This document shows positions 26,661 through 37,779 of a stretch of 45,642 nucleotides of DNA, piece by piece. Source of the DNA: Chitinispirillia bacterium (GTDB lineage Bacteria > Fibrobacterota > Chitinivibrionia > Chitinivibrionales > Chitinispirillaceae). Every line of letters starts with the position of its first letter. Positions within the stretch are counted from its first letter, which is position 1. The stretch spans positions 1 through 45,642 of the forward strand of contig WQRV01000003.1 of assembly GCA_009786575.1 (NCBI GenBank), given 5' to 3'. The notes beneath the pieces were generated by a model that was not told where the DNA came from, did no database searches, and was given only the letters and a program-made list of their open reading frames with translations. The position numbers and the translations under genes are program-made.

Positions 26661-29600
26661 ATGTCCGATATCGGTCAGTTAGACAGAAAGACGCAGGAGA
26701 TTACGGGTATCTCGATCAAACTTGCGTCCCACGAAACTATCCGCAACTGGTCGTTCGGCGAGGTTACAAAGCCGGAGACGATCAACTACCGCTCTTTCAA
26801 ACCGGAGCGGGACGGCTTGTTTTGCGAGAAGATATTTGGGCCGGTCCGCAACTGGGAGTGTAATTGCGGCAAGTACAAGCGCATCCGCTACAGGGGCGTA
26901 GTGTGCGACCGCTGCGGCGTTGAGGTCACGCACTCCAAGGTGAGGCGCGAGCGCATGGGGCACATTGAACTCGCGGTGCCTATTGTCCATATATGGTTCC
27001 TGAAGAGCGTACCGTCGCACATCAGCAACCTGCTGAACCTGCAAAGCACCACGCTTGAGCGTATTATCTATTATGAATCCTACGTGGTAATTGATCCGGG
27101 CAACACAAGCCTGAAGCGCGGTCAGCTCCTTACGGAAGACGAGTACTTCGAATTGCAGGAACAGGGCAAGCAGTTCGACGCGCAGATGGGCGGCAAGGCG
27201 ATCCTTGAATTGCTCGGCGCTCTTGACGTAGAGGAATTAGTTTATGATCTGCGTTCGAAGATAAAGTTTGAAGCTTCCGAGCAGCGCCGTCAGGAACATC
27301 TTAAGCGTTTGAGGATAGCCGAAGCTTTCAACAGGTCCAAGAATGATCCGCGCAACATGGTATTGCAGGTGTTGCCGGTATTGCCGCCGGATCTGCGGCC
27401 GCTGGTGCCGCTTGAGGGCGGGCGTTTCGCTACGTCCGACCTGAACGACCTTTACCGCCGTGTCATCAACAGGAATAACCGTTTAAAGAAACTGATAGAG
27501 ATCAAGGCGCCTGATGTTATCCTTCGTAACGAGATGAGGATGCTTCAGGAAGCGGTTGATACGCTGTTTGATAACGGCCGCCGCTCATTCTCGGTTAAGG
27601 GCGAGGGCAAGCGTCCGCTCAAATCATTGAGTGATTTGCTTAAGGGCAAGCAGGGGCGTTTCCGTCAGAACCTGCTCGGTAAGCGTGTTGACTATTCAGG
27701 CCGCAGCGTTATCGTCGTCGGCCCCGAATTAAAAATACATCAGTGCGGATTGCCGAAGTTGATGGCTTTGGAACTGTTCAAGCCGTTTGTCATTCAAAAA
27801 CTCGAAGAGAAGGGTTTGGTACAGACGGTAAAGAGCGCTAAGAAATTTGTAGAGAAGGAGCGCCCGGAGGTTTGGGATATTCTTGAGGAGGTTATCAAGG
27901 ACCATCCAGTTCTCCTCAACCGTGCGCCTACGCTTCACCGTCTCGGTATCCAGGCGTTTTTCCCTGTCCTCGTGGAAGGCAAGGCGATTCGTCTGCACCC
28001 GCTCGTCTGCTCGGCTTTCAATGCTGACTTCGACGGCGACCAGATGGCCGTACACGTGCCGCTGTCGTTCGAATCGCAGCTTGAGTGCCGTCTGCTCATG
28101 CTTTCGGCGAACAATCTGCTCAGTCCGGCGTCGGGCCATCCGGTGATGACGCCCACTCAGGACATTGTTCTCGGCATCTACTATCTTACGAAGATGTCGA
28201 TTGACCGCAAGGGCCAGGGCCGCGCGTTCAGCGATACCGCCGAGGTGTTGCACGCCCTTGCCGACAAGCAGCTCGACATTCACGCGAAAATCAAACTGCG
28301 CCATAATGGCCAGCTTATCGAGACGACTCCGGGCCGTGTCATATTCAATACCGTAGTTCCCAAAGAGATTGAATTTGTAAACGACCTGCTTAACAAGAAG
28401 CGTATGCAGCAGCTTGTGCAGCGCATTTATGACGCTACGGGGACCAAGGCGACGTGCGCGTTCCTCGACAGCATCAAGGCGCTGGGCTACGAATACGCGA
28501 CCAGGGCCGGTATTACGTTTGGTGCCGAGGACCTGGTTATTCCCGATGAGAAGAAAGAGATCATCGACGAGTCGCAGGAGAAGGTGGCGCATATACGCAA
28601 GCAGTACGACCGCGGTATCATCACCGAGGGCGAGCGTTACAACAAGCTGATTGACTTGTGGACGCATACTACGAGCAAGATCGCCGATAGAATGCACGAG
28701 CGCCTTGCGAATGACAAGAACGGTTTTAATCCGGTCTATATTATGATGGACTCGCAGGCGAGGGGCAGCAAAGACCAGATCAAGCAGCTCGCCGGCATGC
28801 GCGGCCTCATGCAGAAGCCGCAGAAGAAGATTACCGGTGCGGTGGGTGAAATTATTGAGAACCCGATTATCTCCAACTTTAAGGACGGGCTGACGGTTCT
28901 TGAATACTTCATCTCCACGCACGGCGCGCGTAAAGGTTTGGCTGATACGGCGCTCAAAACTGCCGACGCCGGGTATCTCACGCGCCGTCTTGTTGATGTC
29001 GTGCATGACGTTGTTATATCGGAGGGTGATTGCGGGACATCGAAGGGTATAGATATTGAGGCGCTTAAAGAGGGTGATGATGTTATGGAGTCGCTGGCGT
29101 CGCGCCTTCTCGGCCGCGTTACTCAGGAAGATGTCTACGACCCCGTCAACGAAGAGCTGATCTGCGCCGCTAATACGCTTATCGACGAGAATATGGCGAA
29201 GAAGATCGAGTCCGCCGGCATTGAGGTTGTAAAGATCAGGTCGGTGCTTACCTGCGATTCCGGTTTCGGCGTTTGCCAGCTTTGCTACGGCCGCAACCTT
29301 GCCACCGGTAAATTGGTTGACATCGGGGAAGCGGTAGGCACTATGGCAGCTCAGAGCATTGGTGAGCCCGGTACGCAGCTTACGCTCCGTACGTTCCACA
29401 TCGGCGGCACGGCGTCGCGCCTTATCGCCCAGTCTGAGGAAAAGGCCAGAATCGACGGTACCGTCAAGCTGATAAATGTGGAGACCGTGGAGCACCAGAC
29501 CGGCAGCGTGGTGATGAACCGCGTAGGTGAGGTCGTCGTTTTAGACGACGCCGAGCGCGAGCGCCACCGCTACAACATTCCTTACGGCGCTTTTGCCAAG

Positions 29601-30728
29601 GTTGTTGACGGCGAAAAGATCTCCAAGGGCCAGGTGCTGTTTACCTGGGACCCGTACAACAATGTCATTCTCACGCCGCGCGCCGGTACGATAAGGTTCT
29701 CGGATATTATCGAAGACGAGACGCTTGAGGAGCGCTACGACGACCGTTCGGGTGTTACGAACTTCGTTGTTATAGAGCACAGGGAGCGCAAGCTGAACCC
29801 GAACATTCAGGTCTACGAGGGGGAGACGCGCGTCGCCAACCTCTCGATACCGGCGGGCAGCTTCCTGCAGCTCAAGGACGGCAGCACGGTCGTGCCGGGC
29901 GATATTCTGGCTAAGATCCCGCGTGAGAGCGCCAAAAGCCGCGACATCACGGGCGGTCTGCCCAGGGTTGCGGAGCTCTTTGAGGCGCGCCGGCCGAAAG
30001 ATCCGGCGGTTGTCTCCGAGATCGACGGCTCAGTCTCGTTCGGCGATACCGAGCGCGGCAACCGTAAGCTCATTGTTAAAGACGAGTACGGCGGGACCAG
30101 GGAGTACCTGATCCCGCTCGGTAAGCACCTGCGCGTCCACGAGAGCGACAGGGTCAAGGCCGGCGACCGCCTCTGCGAGGGTGCGATCGACCCGCACGAC
30201 ATCCTGCGGATCCTCGGTGAAAACGCGGTCCAGGAGTATATGCTCGACGAGATCCAGGCGGTGTACCGCCTGCAGGGCGTTACGATCAACGACAAGCACG
30301 TTGAGGTCATCGTCTCCCAAATGCTGCGCAAGGTGCGGATCAGGGAATCGGGCGGCACGGACTTCCTTGAGGGCGACGACGTCGATCGCAAGGAACTGCG
30401 CAAGGCCAACAAAAAGGTGCAGGACGAGGGCGGCGAGCCGGCGACGTTTACGCCGCTCTTGCTCGGTATCACGAAGGCCTCGCTCACGACCGAATCGTTC
30501 CTGAGCGCCGCGTCGTTCCAGGAGACGACCAAGGTGTTGTCGAAGGCCGCGGTTGAGGGCAAGATCGACGCGCTCACGGGGCTAAAAGAGAACCTGATTA
30601 TGGGCAACCTGATCCCGGCCGGTACGGGGTCGCGGATGTACCGTAAGCTCAAGGTGAAGGACCTCGAGACCGACATGGTGGAGGTCACGGACCATGATAC
30701 CAGCGACGATTTTATAGAATTTGGATGA
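26661..30728 (+). CDS. rpoC: RNA polymerase beta' subunit
   Basis: [23 protein letters not shown] zinc site, [16 protein letters not shown] active site. Confidence 0.99.
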   Translation: MSDIGQLDRKTQEITGISIKLASHETIRNWSFGEVTKPETINYRSFKPERDGLFCEKIFGPVRNWECNCGKYKRIRYRGVVCDRCGVEVTHSKVRRERMGHIELAVPIVHIWFLKSVPSHISNLLNLQSTTLERIIYYESYVVIDPGNTSLKRGQLLTEDEYFELQEQGKQFDAQMGGKAILELLGALDVEELVYDLRSKIKFEASEQRRQEHLKRLRIAEAFNRSKNDPRNMVLQVLPVLPPDLRPLVPLEGGRFATSDLNDLYRRVINRNNRLKKLIEIKAPDVILRNEMRMLQEAVDTLFDNGRRSFSVKGEGKRPLKSLSDLLKGKQGRFRQNLLGKRVDYSGRSVIVVGPELKIHQCGLPKLMALELFKPFVIQKLEEKGLVQTVKSAKKFVEKERPEVWDILEEVIKDHPVLLNRAPTLHRLGIQAFFPVLVEGKAIRLHPLVCSAFNADFDGDQMAVHVPLSFESQLECRLLMLSANNLLSPASGHPVMTPTQDIVLGIYYLTKMSIDRKGQGRAFSDTAEVLHALADKQLDIHAKIKLRHNGQLIETTPGRVIFNTVVPKEIEFVNDLLNKKRMQQLVQRIYDATGTKATCAFLDSIKALGYEYATRAGITFGAEDLVIPDEKKEIIDESQEKVAHIRKQYDRGIITEGERYNKLIDLWTHTTSKIADRMHERLANDKNGFNPVYIMMDSQARGSKDQIKQLAGMRGLMQKPQKKITGAVGEIIENPIISNFKDGLTVLEYFISTHGARKGLADTALKTADAGYLTRRLVDVVHDVVISEGDCGTSKGIDIEALKEGDDVMESLASRLLGRVTQEDVYDPVNEELICAANTLIDENMAKKIESAGIEVVKIRSVLTCDSGFGVCQLCYGRNLATGKLVDIGEAVGTMAAQSIGEPGTQLTLRTFHIGGTASRLIAQSEEKARIDGTVKLINVETVEHQTGSVVMNRVGEVVVLDDAERERHRYNIPYGAFAKVVDGEKISKGQVLFTWDPYNNVILTPRAGTIRFSDIIEDETLEERYDDRSGVTNFVVIEHRERKLNPNIQVYEGETRVANLSIPAGSFLQLKDGSTVVPGDILAKIPRESAKSRDITGGLPRVAELFEARRPKDPAVVSEIDGSVSFGDTERGNRKLIVKDEYGGTREYLIPLGKHLRVHESDRVKAGDRLCEGAIDPHDILRILGENAVQEYMLDEIQAVYRLQGVTINDKHVEVIVSQMLRKVRIRESGGTDFLEGDDVDRKELRKANKKVQDEGGEPATFTPLLLGITKASLTTESFLSAASFQETTKVLSKAAVEGKIDALTGLKENLIMGNLIPAGTGSRMYRKLKVKDLETDMVEVTDHDTSDDFIEFG

Positions 30729-30774
30729 TTTTTGCAATATTTTGGAAAAAAATGCAAAAAAAATAATAAAATTC

Positions 30775-30803
30775 TTGTAAAATCGTTTGCGGTGTATTAT
30801 ATT
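30775..30803 (+). promoter_or_regulatory. Candidate promoter TTGTAA-N17-TATATT upstream of rpsL
   Basis: Boxes read directly in the rpoC-rpsL spacer. Confidence 0.5.
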
Positions 30804-30841
30804 AAGGGACTGTCTTTTATATTTTTTGGAGGAGTTAGCAG

Positions 30842-31219
30842 GTGCCAACGATCAGTCAGTTGATTAGAAAAGGGCGTGAAGCCCTCGAAAACCGGAGCAA
30901 ATCGCCCGCTTTGCACAGTTGTCCGCAGCGGCGCGGCGTGTGTACCCGTGTATTCACGACCACCCCGAAAAAGCCGAATTCGGCGCTTCGCAAGGTGGCA
31001 CGCGTCCGTCTGACCAACCACATGGAGGTCAACGCCTATATCCCGGGGGAGGGGCACAACCTGCAGGAGCACTCTATAGTGCTCATCAGGGGCGGCCGTG
31101 TGAAGGACGTGCCCGGTGTGCGCTACCACATCATCCGTGGCGCTCTCGACACTCAGGGCGTCCAGAACCGTAAACGCAGCCGTTCCAAGTACGGCGTTAA
31201 GAGGCCGAAGGCCAAATAG
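30842..31219 (+). CDS. rpsL: Ribosomal protein S12 (GTG start)
   Basis: [13 protein letters not shown]...[18 protein letters not shown]...[17 protein letters not shown]. Confidence 0.98.
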   Translation: MPTISQLIRKGREALENRSKSPALHSCPQRRGVCTRVFTTTPKKPNSALRKVARVRLTNHMEVNAYIPGEGHNLQEHSIVLIRGGRVKDVPGVRYHIIRGALDTQGVQNRKRSRSKYGVKRPKAK

Positions 31220-31228
31220 GGATAGATT

Positions 31229-31699
31229 ATGTCTAGAAGAAGAAACGCAGAAAAACGTGAAATTACGGCGGATCCGAAGTTCAACAGCGCTTTGGTGACC
31301 CAGTTCATCAACAATGTTACCCGTAGCGGCAAGAAGCGTCTCGCGGAGAACATTTTTTACTCGGCCGTCGAAATGGCCGGGCAGCGCGCCGGGCAGGACG
31401 GTTTGTCCGTCTTCAAAAAGGCGGTTGAGAACGTAAAGCCGGTGCTTGAGGTCAAATCCCGCCGTATCGGCGGCGCCAACTATCAGGTGCCCATTGAGGT
31501 ACCGCCCGAAAGGCGCGTGTCGCTCGCGATCCGTTGGCTGATCACGTACGCCAAGCAACGCTCAGAGAAGAGCATGGCCGAGAAACTGGCGAACGAGTTC
31601 GTTCAGGCTTCCAAGAATGAGGGCGGCGCGATCAGGAAGAAGATCGACACCCACAAGATGGCGGAAGCGAACAAGGCGTTTGCCCACTTCCGTTATTAA
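31229..31699 (+). CDS. rpsG: Ribosomal protein S7
   Basis: MSRRRNAEKREITADPKFNSALVTQFINNVTRSGKK. Confidence 0.98.
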   Translation: MSRRRNAEKREITADPKFNSALVTQFINNVTRSGKKRLAENIFYSAVEMAGQRAGQDGLSVFKKAVENVKPVLEVKSRRIGGANYQVPIEVPPERRVSLAIRWLITYAKQRSEKSMAEKLANEFVQASKNEGGAIRKKIDTHKMAEANKAFAHFRY

Positions 31700-31717
31700 C
31701 AACGGGCGGTTGCGCTG

Positions 31718-33817
31718 ATGGCGGAGGAAGAGAGTAGTAAAAGGTTTGAATTGCCGTTTGTCAGAAATATTGGGATAATGGCCCATATAGACGCCGGCAA
31801 GACGACCACGACAGAAAGAATACTGTTCTATACGGGGATTTTGCACCGTATGGGTGAGGTTCACGACGGTAATACCGTAATGGACTGGATGATACAGGAG
31901 AGGGAGCGGGGGATTACGATAACCTCCGCGGCCATCACTTGTGAATGGAAGGGCCACCGTATCAACATAATAGATACGCCGGGCCACGTAGATTTCACGA
32001 TAGAGGTGGAGCGGTCTTTGAGAGTTCTGGATGGCGCAGTTGCCGTTTTTGATTCCGTTGGAGGCGTAGAACCTCAGTCGGAGACTGTCTGGAGACAGGC
32101 CGACAAATACCACGTTCCGCGGATAGCCTATGTAAACAAGATGGACCGTGTCGGGGCGGATTTCGACGGTTGCATCGGTGGTATGGGCCGCAAGTTTATC
32201 GCCATAAAGGCGGTAGCGGTTCAGATGCCGATGGGGGCCGAAGACAAGTTCGAGGGAGTTATTGACCTTGTCGGGATGAAATCGTACCGGTACGATGAAG
32301 AGACGCAGGGCGCAAAGGTCATAGAAGGGGGGATCCCTTCTCAGTATACGGCCGAAGCGAACCGGCGCAGGGAGGAGATGCTTGAGGCGGTGGTGGATTT
32401 CAATGACGAGCTGATGACGAAAATGCTGGAAGGCGAGGACGCCGGCGAGGAGTTGATCAGGGCCGCTTTGAGGCAGGGGGTGCTGGCAGGCAAGATCTGC
32501 CCCGTCCTCTGCGGGTCGTCCTTCAAAAATAAAGGTATACAGCAGTTGCTTGACGCTGTCATCTACTATCTGCCGTCCCCCACAGACAGGGGAGCGGTTG
32601 TGGGGATGAAGCCCGGTACCGAAGATTCAACCGAGAGGTTACCGGACATAAAGCAGCCCTTTTCGGCCTTGGTGTTCAAAATAGCGTCTGACCAGCATGT
32701 CGGGCGTTTGGCGTACGCGAGGGTTTATTCGGGGAAAGCGGGTTTTAAGGACGCGCTCTACAACCCCCGGCTGAAAACGAAGGAGAGGGCGACGAGGATT
32801 TTCCGCATGCACTCGAACAAGAGGCACGCGGAGCAGTTCATGGAAGCGGGGGACATCGTTGGCCTTGTAGGTCTGAGGGATACGACGACGGGGGACACGA
32901 TATGTAACCTTGACGCTCAGGTGATCTTTGAACAGATGACGTTTCCCGACCCTGTGCTTTCGAGGGCAATAGAGCCCAAGAGTACGGCGGACGAGGAGAA
33001 GCTCAACCAGGCCTTAGAGAGGCTAGTTGACGAAGACCCGACCTGCAGGGTGCGACTTGACAGCGAAACGGGGCAGAGGCTCATCTCCGGTATGGGGGAG
33101 CTTCACGTAGAGATTCTCGTTGACAGGCTGATAAAGGAGTTTAATGTTGGGGTGCACGTCGGAAAGCCGCAGGTGTCGTACAAGGAGACGGTTTTGGGGT
33201 CCGCGGTGCAGGGGTACGAGTTTAACCAGCTGGTCGGCGGTAAGAGCCACCACGGTAATGTAACGATAACAATAGATTCGATCGGGGCGGAAAGAGAGGT
33301 CGAATTTGTTAATAAAGTACCACCGGAAGCGCTTCCTGCCGCTTTGGTCAGTGCGGTCAGGCAGGGGGTTGCGGAAGCGGCCGGCGGCGGGGTGATGTCC
33401 GGGTTTCAGGCGGCCGGTATAAGCGTAACGCTGTCATCCGCTAAGTATGTTGAAGATGCATCGACCGAGATCGGCTTTAAAATAGCGGCCAGCATGGCTT
33501 TTAAGGAGGCGTGCGCGAAAGCGGGCCCGGCAATACTTGAGCCGATAATGAGCGTTGAGATGGTAGTTCCGGCGGAGTACATGGGGTCGGTAATACACGA
33601 CTTCAACAGCCGTCGGGGGAAAGTCTTAGGGATAGATGCCCGCAAGGATGTCCAGGTAGTCAGCGGCGAAGCGCCGCTCTCCGAGATGTTCGGATACGCA
33701 ACTGCTCTAAGGTCGCTCAGTCAGGGGCGGGCTGTTTATACGATGCAGCTCGACAAGTACGAGGCTGCCGGAAAAAATATTCAGGACGAAATCTTGCGCA
33801 GGATAGGGCGCATATAG
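31718..33817 (+). CDS. fusA: Elongation factor G
   Basis: [58 protein letters not shown]. Confidence 0.97.
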   Translation: MAEEESSKRFELPFVRNIGIMAHIDAGKTTTTERILFYTGILHRMGEVHDGNTVMDWMIQERERGITITSAAITCEWKGHRINIIDTPGHVDFTIEVERSLRVLDGAVAVFDSVGGVEPQSETVWRQADKYHVPRIAYVNKMDRVGADFDGCIGGMGRKFIAIKAVAVQMPMGAEDKFEGVIDLVGMKSYRYDEETQGAKVIEGGIPSQYTAEANRRREEMLEAVVDFNDELMTKMLEGEDAGEELIRAALRQGVLAGKICPVLCGSSFKNKGIQQLLDAVIYYLPSPTDRGAVVGMKPGTEDSTERLPDIKQPFSALVFKIASDQHVGRLAYARVYSGKAGFKDALYNPRLKTKERATRIFRMHSNKRHAEQFMEAGDIVGLVGLRDTTTGDTICNLDAQVIFEQMTFPDPVLSRAIEPKSTADEEKLNQALERLVDEDPTCRVRLDSETGQRLISGMGELHVEILVDRLIKEFNVGVHVGKPQVSYKETVLGSAVQGYEFNQLVGGKSHHGNVTITIDSIGAEREVEFVNKVPPEALPAALVSAVRQGVAEAAGGGVMSGFQAAGISVTLSSAKYVEDASTEIGFKIAASMAFKEACAKAGPAILEPIMSVEMVVPAEYMGSVIHDFNSRRGKVLGIDARKDVQVVSGEAPLSEMFGYATALRSLSQGRAVYTMQLDKYEAAGKNIQDEILRRIGRI

Positions 33818-33983
33818 TATATTAAGAAACTTTCTTTTTTCGGGGATGATGCCAGCCCCGGGATGGAAAAAGGTGCTTAGGAGTGGTGCGGGATTGGCCG
33901 TTTTGCGTTCTGAGAGCGTGGCGGCTTTAGATATGGGATATATACATATTATATAAAAAGAACAAGAAGGGGGGGCATGAGAA

Positions 33984-34292
33984 ATGCCGGGTGAAAGAAT
34001 ACGAATAAGGTTGAAGTCGTTTGATCACAATATCTTAGACAAGTCAGCGTCGGATATTGTCCGTACGGCCAAGGGTACAGGCGCCCGCATTTCCGGCCCG
34101 ATTCCGTTGCCGACGGAGAAGACGATCTATACGGTTCTCCGTTCGCCGCACGTGAACAAAAAGTCTCGCGAGCAGTTCGAGACGCGCGTCCACAAGAGGC
34201 TGATCGACATCCTTGAGTCGACCCCTCAGACGGTTGATTCGCTGATGAAGCTGGATCTGCCGGCCGGCGTCGATGTCGAGATCAAGGTTTAA
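33984..34292 (+). CDS. rpsJ: Ribosomal protein S10
   Basis: [40 protein letters not shown]. Confidence 0.98.
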   Translation: MPGERIRIRLKSFDHNILDKSASDIVRTAKGTGARISGPIPLPTEKTIYTVLRSPHVNKKSREQFETRVHKRLIDILESTPQTVDSLMKLDLPAGVDVEIKV

Positions 34293-34302
34293 CGCCAGAT
34301 CG

Positions 34303-34338
34303 CAAAGCAAAGGCAAGGCATGCCTTGCCTTTGCTTTG
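34303..34338. repeat. Perfect 36-bp palindrome CAAAGCAAAGGCAAGGCA/TGCCTTGCCTTTGCTTTG in the rpsJ-rplC spacer
   Basis: All 18 base pairs verified position by position. Confidence 0.9.
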
Positions 34339-34375
34339 AGGATATATAATATAGAAATATATGACTGATGTCGGG

Positions 34376-34397
34376 GCCGGATGTCTTAAGGTCCGGC
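34376..34397 (+). promoter_or_regulatory. 7-bp hairpin upstream of rplC
   Basis: GCCGGAT-GTCTTAAG-GTCCGGC (one terminal GU). Confidence 0.5.
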
Positions 34398-34426
34398 GAA
34401 ATCATCAAAAAGAAGACGGGTGTGAT

Positions 34427-35059
34427 ATGCAGGGGTTAATAGGTAAGAAGGTGGGGATGACAAGGATATTCAACGAGACAGGGCGTGTCGTTGGAGTCAC
34501 GGTCATTCAGGTCGGCAACAATGTCGTCGAGCAGATCAAGACCGGCGAGACTGACGGCTACAGTGCCGTGCAGCTCGGCTTCCAGGAGGTCGGGGAGCGT
34601 AAGGTCCGCAAGCCGCAGGCCGGCCATTTCAAGAAGCTTGGCACCGCTCCCATGAAGGTGCTCAAGGAGTTCGATATGGACTGCGCCGAAGACGCTAACC
34701 TCAAGCCGGGGCAGGCTTTGGGCGCTGAAGTTTTCGAAAACGTCAAGTTCGTCAACGCGACGGGCGTTTCCAAGGGGCGCGGCCATGCCGGCACGATTAA
34801 AAAGTACAATTTCCAGCGCGGCCGCGAGTCGCACGGTAACACCAACCACCGCGAACGCGGTTCGTCGGGTGCCGGTTCCTACCCCGCGCGTGTCGTGCCC
34901 GGCCTAAAGATGTCAGGCCACATGGGCGCGGTTCAGGTTACTACCCGCAGGCTGGAAGTCGTAGGCATCGACAAGGATATGGGTCTCGTATTCGTGAAAG
35001 GTTCCGTTCCCGGTCACCGGACCGGTATTGTCTACTTAAAGAAATTTATCGTGAAGTAA
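34427..35059 (+). CDS. rplC: Ribosomal protein L3
   Basis: MQGLIGKKVGMTRIFNETGRVVGVTVI...RGRESHGNTNHRERGSSGAG. Confidence 0.97.
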   Translation: MQGLIGKKVGMTRIFNETGRVVGVTVIQVGNNVVEQIKTGETDGYSAVQLGFQEVGERKVRKPQAGHFKKLGTAPMKVLKEFDMDCAEDANLKPGQALGAEVFENVKFVNATGVSKGRGHAGTIKKYNFQRGRESHGNTNHRERGSSGAGSYPARVVPGLKMSGHMGAVQVTTRRLEVVGIDKDMGLVFVKGSVPGHRTGIVYLKKFIVK

Positions 35060-35074
35060 GGATAGGATATAGCA

Positions 35075-35707
35075 ATGAAGGCGAAACTGTATCAGCAGAA
35101 CGGAACGGTCAAGGGCGATGTAAATCTCCCTGAATCCGTCTTTGGGGCGGAGGTGAACGAACCCCTCCTGCACCAAGTCATAAAGTCGTACCAGGCCAAC
35201 CTGCGCCAGGGAACGGCGAAGACCAAGACCCGCGCGGAGGTGTCCGGCGGCGGCAAGAAGCCTTGGCGGCAGAAGGGTACCGGGCGCGCGCGAGCGGGAT
35301 CCAACGCTTCGCCGATTTGGGCTCGCGGCGGTAAGGCTTTCGGTGCTGTCCCGCGCGACCACTACACCGTTATCCCCGGCAAACTCAAGAAGTTAGCGCT
35401 GGTCTCCGCGCTCTCCTCGAGGGCCAAGGATGACTGTATTTTGGTCGTAGATTCGCTCAGTTTTGACGAGCCTAAGACCAAAGTAATCGCGTCCATGCTC
35501 GAAGCTATGAATTTGGCCGGAAAGAAAAATTTATTAATTATTGATACTGACGGTGTAAAAAATGTATATTTATCCGGCCGAAACATTCGGGATCTTGACG
35601 TCCGCCCCGTTAACGAGATTAACGCGCTGGACATCATAAGTTCCGAAAATATCATTTTCGGGGGCGAGGGTTTAATAGGCAAGGTAGAACAGGCGGTGGC
35701 TAAATGA
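35075..35707 (+). CDS. rplD: Ribosomal protein L4
   Basis: GTAKTKTRAEVSGGGKKPWRQKGTGRARAGS. Confidence 0.97.
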   Translation: MKAKLYQQNGTVKGDVNLPESVFGAEVNEPLLHQVIKSYQANLRQGTAKTKTRAEVSGGGKKPWRQKGTGRARAGSNASPIWARGGKAFGAVPRDHYTVIPGKLKKLALVSALSSRAKDDCILVVDSLSFDEPKTKVIASMLEAMNLAGKKNLLIIDTDGVKNVYLSGRNIRDLDVRPVNEINALDIISSENIIFGGEGLIGKVEQAVAK

Positions 35708-35994
35708 GCAAGTACCATGAAATTATAAGGTATCCGTCTATCACGGAGAAGAACACGAATCTGCGTTCCGGCCAGAACAAGTACGTGTTCGAAGTCGCGC
35801 TCAACGCCACGAAGGCCGACATCAAGGAAGCCGTGCAGAAGTTGTTTGAGGTAGATGTCGAGGCTGTGAATACGATGGTGGTAAAGGGCAAGAAAAAGCG
35901 TATGGGCCGCAATGTCGGGTACCGCCCCGACCGGAAGAAGGCGATCGTCAGGATCAAGGCCGGCCAGAACATCGCCAAGTTTGGGGAAGTGTAG
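35704..35994 (+). CDS. rplW: Ribosomal protein L23
   Basis: IIRYPSITEKNTNLRSGQNKYVFEV; ATGA overlap with rplD. Confidence 0.96.
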   Translation: MSKYHEIIRYPSITEKNTNLRSGQNKYVFEVALNATKADIKEAVQKLFEVDVEAVNTMVVKGKKKRMGRNVGYRPDRKKAIVRIKAGQNIAKFGEV

Positions 35995-36014
35995 CAATAT
36001 ATATAGAATAAGGT

Positions 36015-36106
36015 ATGCGGGAGGACGTTATCTTCCGCGTAGAGTATAAACGTAGCTATGGATGACGCGGTCGTCCGCAAAACGTAGGGCTCGAGTTATC
36101 GTGTCC
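36015..36106 (+). promoter_or_regulatory. Three consecutive hairpins in the rplW-rplB spacer, the first followed by TATAAAC
   Basis: 36015-36040 (9 bp incl. GU, loop GACGTTAT), 36060-36076 (GGATGAC-GCG-GTCGTCC), 36087-36106 (one mismatch, loop AGTTAT). Confidence 0.6.
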
Positions 36107-36125
36107 GCTTTAGGAGTAAGAGGAA

Positions 36126-36956
36126 ATGGCTTTAAAACAGTACAGACCCATGACGCCGACGTTGCGCTACAAGACGACGACGGTGTTTGACCAGATTACG
36201 ACAGATACGCCTCACAAGCCGTTGCTCGTTTCCAAGCACAGCACCGGCGGCCGCAACAACCGCGGCGTTATAACCGTCCGCCACCGCGGCGGCGGCCACA
36301 AGCGTTTTATCCGTATAATAGACTTCAAGCGCGACAAGTTCAATGTGCCGGGTGTTGTCGAAACTATTGAGTACGATCCGAACCGTTCGGCGTTTATCGC
36401 CCTCGTTAAGTATATGGATGGCGACCGCAGGTATATTCTGGCTACCGTCAATATGAAAATAGGCCAGAAGATCATGTCCGGCGACAAGGCGGAGATCGCC
36501 GAAGGTAACTGTATGCTACTGGCGAACATCCCTCTGGGCACCCAGATCCATAACATTGAGCTGAGGGAAAAGAAGGGCGGCCAGATTGCCCGCAGCGCAG
36601 GCGCGTACGCCGAAGTTGTAGCTAAGGAAAACAAGATGGTCCAGTTGAAGTTCCCCTCGTCCGAAGTCCGCAATGTCCGTGAAACGTGCATCGCGACCAT
36701 CGGCCAGGTGAGCAACCACGACCACATGAACATCAGCATCGGTTCGGCCGGCCGCAAGCGCCACATGGGCGTGCGCCCGACAGTCCGCGGTGTCGCAATG
36801 AACCCGGTTGACCACCCGATGGGCGGCGGTGAAGGCAAGACGTCCGGCGGCGGCCACCCCGTTTCGCCGTGGGGGCAGAAAGCGAAGGGCCTCAAGACGA
36901 GGAACAGGAAGAAGCCTTCGAGCAAGTACATTGTGAAGCGGAGAACAAAGAAGTAA
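36126..36956 (+). CDS. rplB: Ribosomal protein L2
   Basis: [31 protein letters not shown]...[30 protein letters not shown]. Confidence 0.98.
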   Translation: MALKQYRPMTPTLRYKTTTVFDQITTDTPHKPLLVSKHSTGGRNNRGVITVRHRGGGHKRFIRIIDFKRDKFNVPGVVETIEYDPNRSAFIALVKYMDGDRRYILATVNMKIGQKIMSGDKAEIAEGNCMLLANIPLGTQIHNIELREKKGGQIARSAGAYAEVVAKENKMVQLKFPSSEVRNVRETCIATIGQVSNHDHMNISIGSAGRKRHMGVRPTVRGVAMNPVDHPMGGGEGKTSGGGHPVSPWGQKAKGLKTRNRKKPSSKYIVKRRTKK

Positions 36957-36965
36957 GGGTATACC

Positions 36966-37038
36966 GGATGAGCATATCATCCATAATATAATAGAGTGAA
37001 GATACGCGGGGGTGAAGTTATCCCCGTAAAGCATAAAC
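36966..37038 (+). promoter_or_regulatory. Two hairpins in the rplB-rpsS spacer followed by ATAAAC
   Basis: GGATGA-GCATA-TCATCC (36966-36982); CGGGG...GTTAT-CCCCG (37007-37026), ATAAAC 37033-37038. Confidence 0.6.
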
Positions 37039-37055
37039 ATTAAGGGACTGAAGTA

Positions 37056-37340
37056 ATGTCGAGATCAATTAAAAAAGGTCCGTTTGTAGACGGCCACCTG
37101 GTAAAGAAGGTAGAGGACTCGAACAAGTCCGGCCAGAAGAAGGTCATCAAGACCTGGTCGCGCCGTTCCGTCATTCTCCCTGAATTTGTCGGCCAGACGT
37201 TTTCGGTTCACAACGGGAATAAGTTTCTCCCGGTGTACGTAACGGAGAACATGGTAGGTCACCGTCTCGGTGAGTTTGCGCCTACGCGCAACTTCCGCGG
37301 GCACAGCGGCGCGAAAACGGATAAGTCGGCTAAGCGTTAG
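37056..37340 (+). CDS. rpsS: Ribosomal protein S19
   Basis: [15 protein letters not shown]...[22 protein letters not shown]. Confidence 0.98.
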   Translation: MSRSIKKGPFVDGHLVKKVEDSNKSGQKKVIKTWSRRSVILPEFVGQTFSVHNGNKFLPVYVTENMVGHRLGEFAPTRNFRGHSGAKTDKSAKR

Positions 37341-37372
37341 GGCGCTGCCGTGATTAATGGGAGGTAGGGTAT

Positions 37373-37762
37373 ATGGCAAAGAAAATTACAAGGAAGCAGA
37401 GGGTAACTCAGCGCAAGGCGCGCGGAGAGGGCTTTGCTGCATTGAGGAATCTGAGGACTACCCCGCGCAAGGCGCGTTTGGTGGCTGACGCTGTTCGCGG
37501 CAAGAATGTGAACGAGGCGCTCAACCTCCTCGATTTCGGCATAAAGAAGGACGTTGCGGTGGATGTCGCGAAGCTGATCCGTTCGGCGCTCGCGAGTTTG
37601 AACAGTAACGCTGAAGCGGGCATTGAGGATGATGCGCTCCGCGTCAAGGAGATTCGGGTAGACGAGGGGCCGGTGATGAAGCGGTTCCGTCCGCGCGCCA
37701 AAGGCAGCGCGTCTTCCGTGCTCAAGCGTATGTGTCACATTTCCGTTACGTTGTCTAATTAA
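37373..37762 (+). CDS. rplV: Ribosomal protein L22
   Basis: LRTTPRKARLVADAVRGKNVNEALNLL...RFRPRAKGSASSVLKRMCHISVTL. Confidence 0.96.
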   Translation: MAKKITRKQRVTQRKARGEGFAALRNLRTTPRKARLVADAVRGKNVNEALNLLDFGIKKDVAVDVAKLIRSALASLNSNAEAGIEDDALRVKEIRVDEGPVMKRFRPRAKGSASSVLKRMCHISVTLSN

Positions 37763-37779
37763 CGAAAGGGAGCTGGTAA

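Noticed and set aside
27729-29495. 588-aa ORF antisense to rpoC
   Set aside because: Mirror of strong rpoC codon bias; rpoC motifs on the plus strand are unambiguous.
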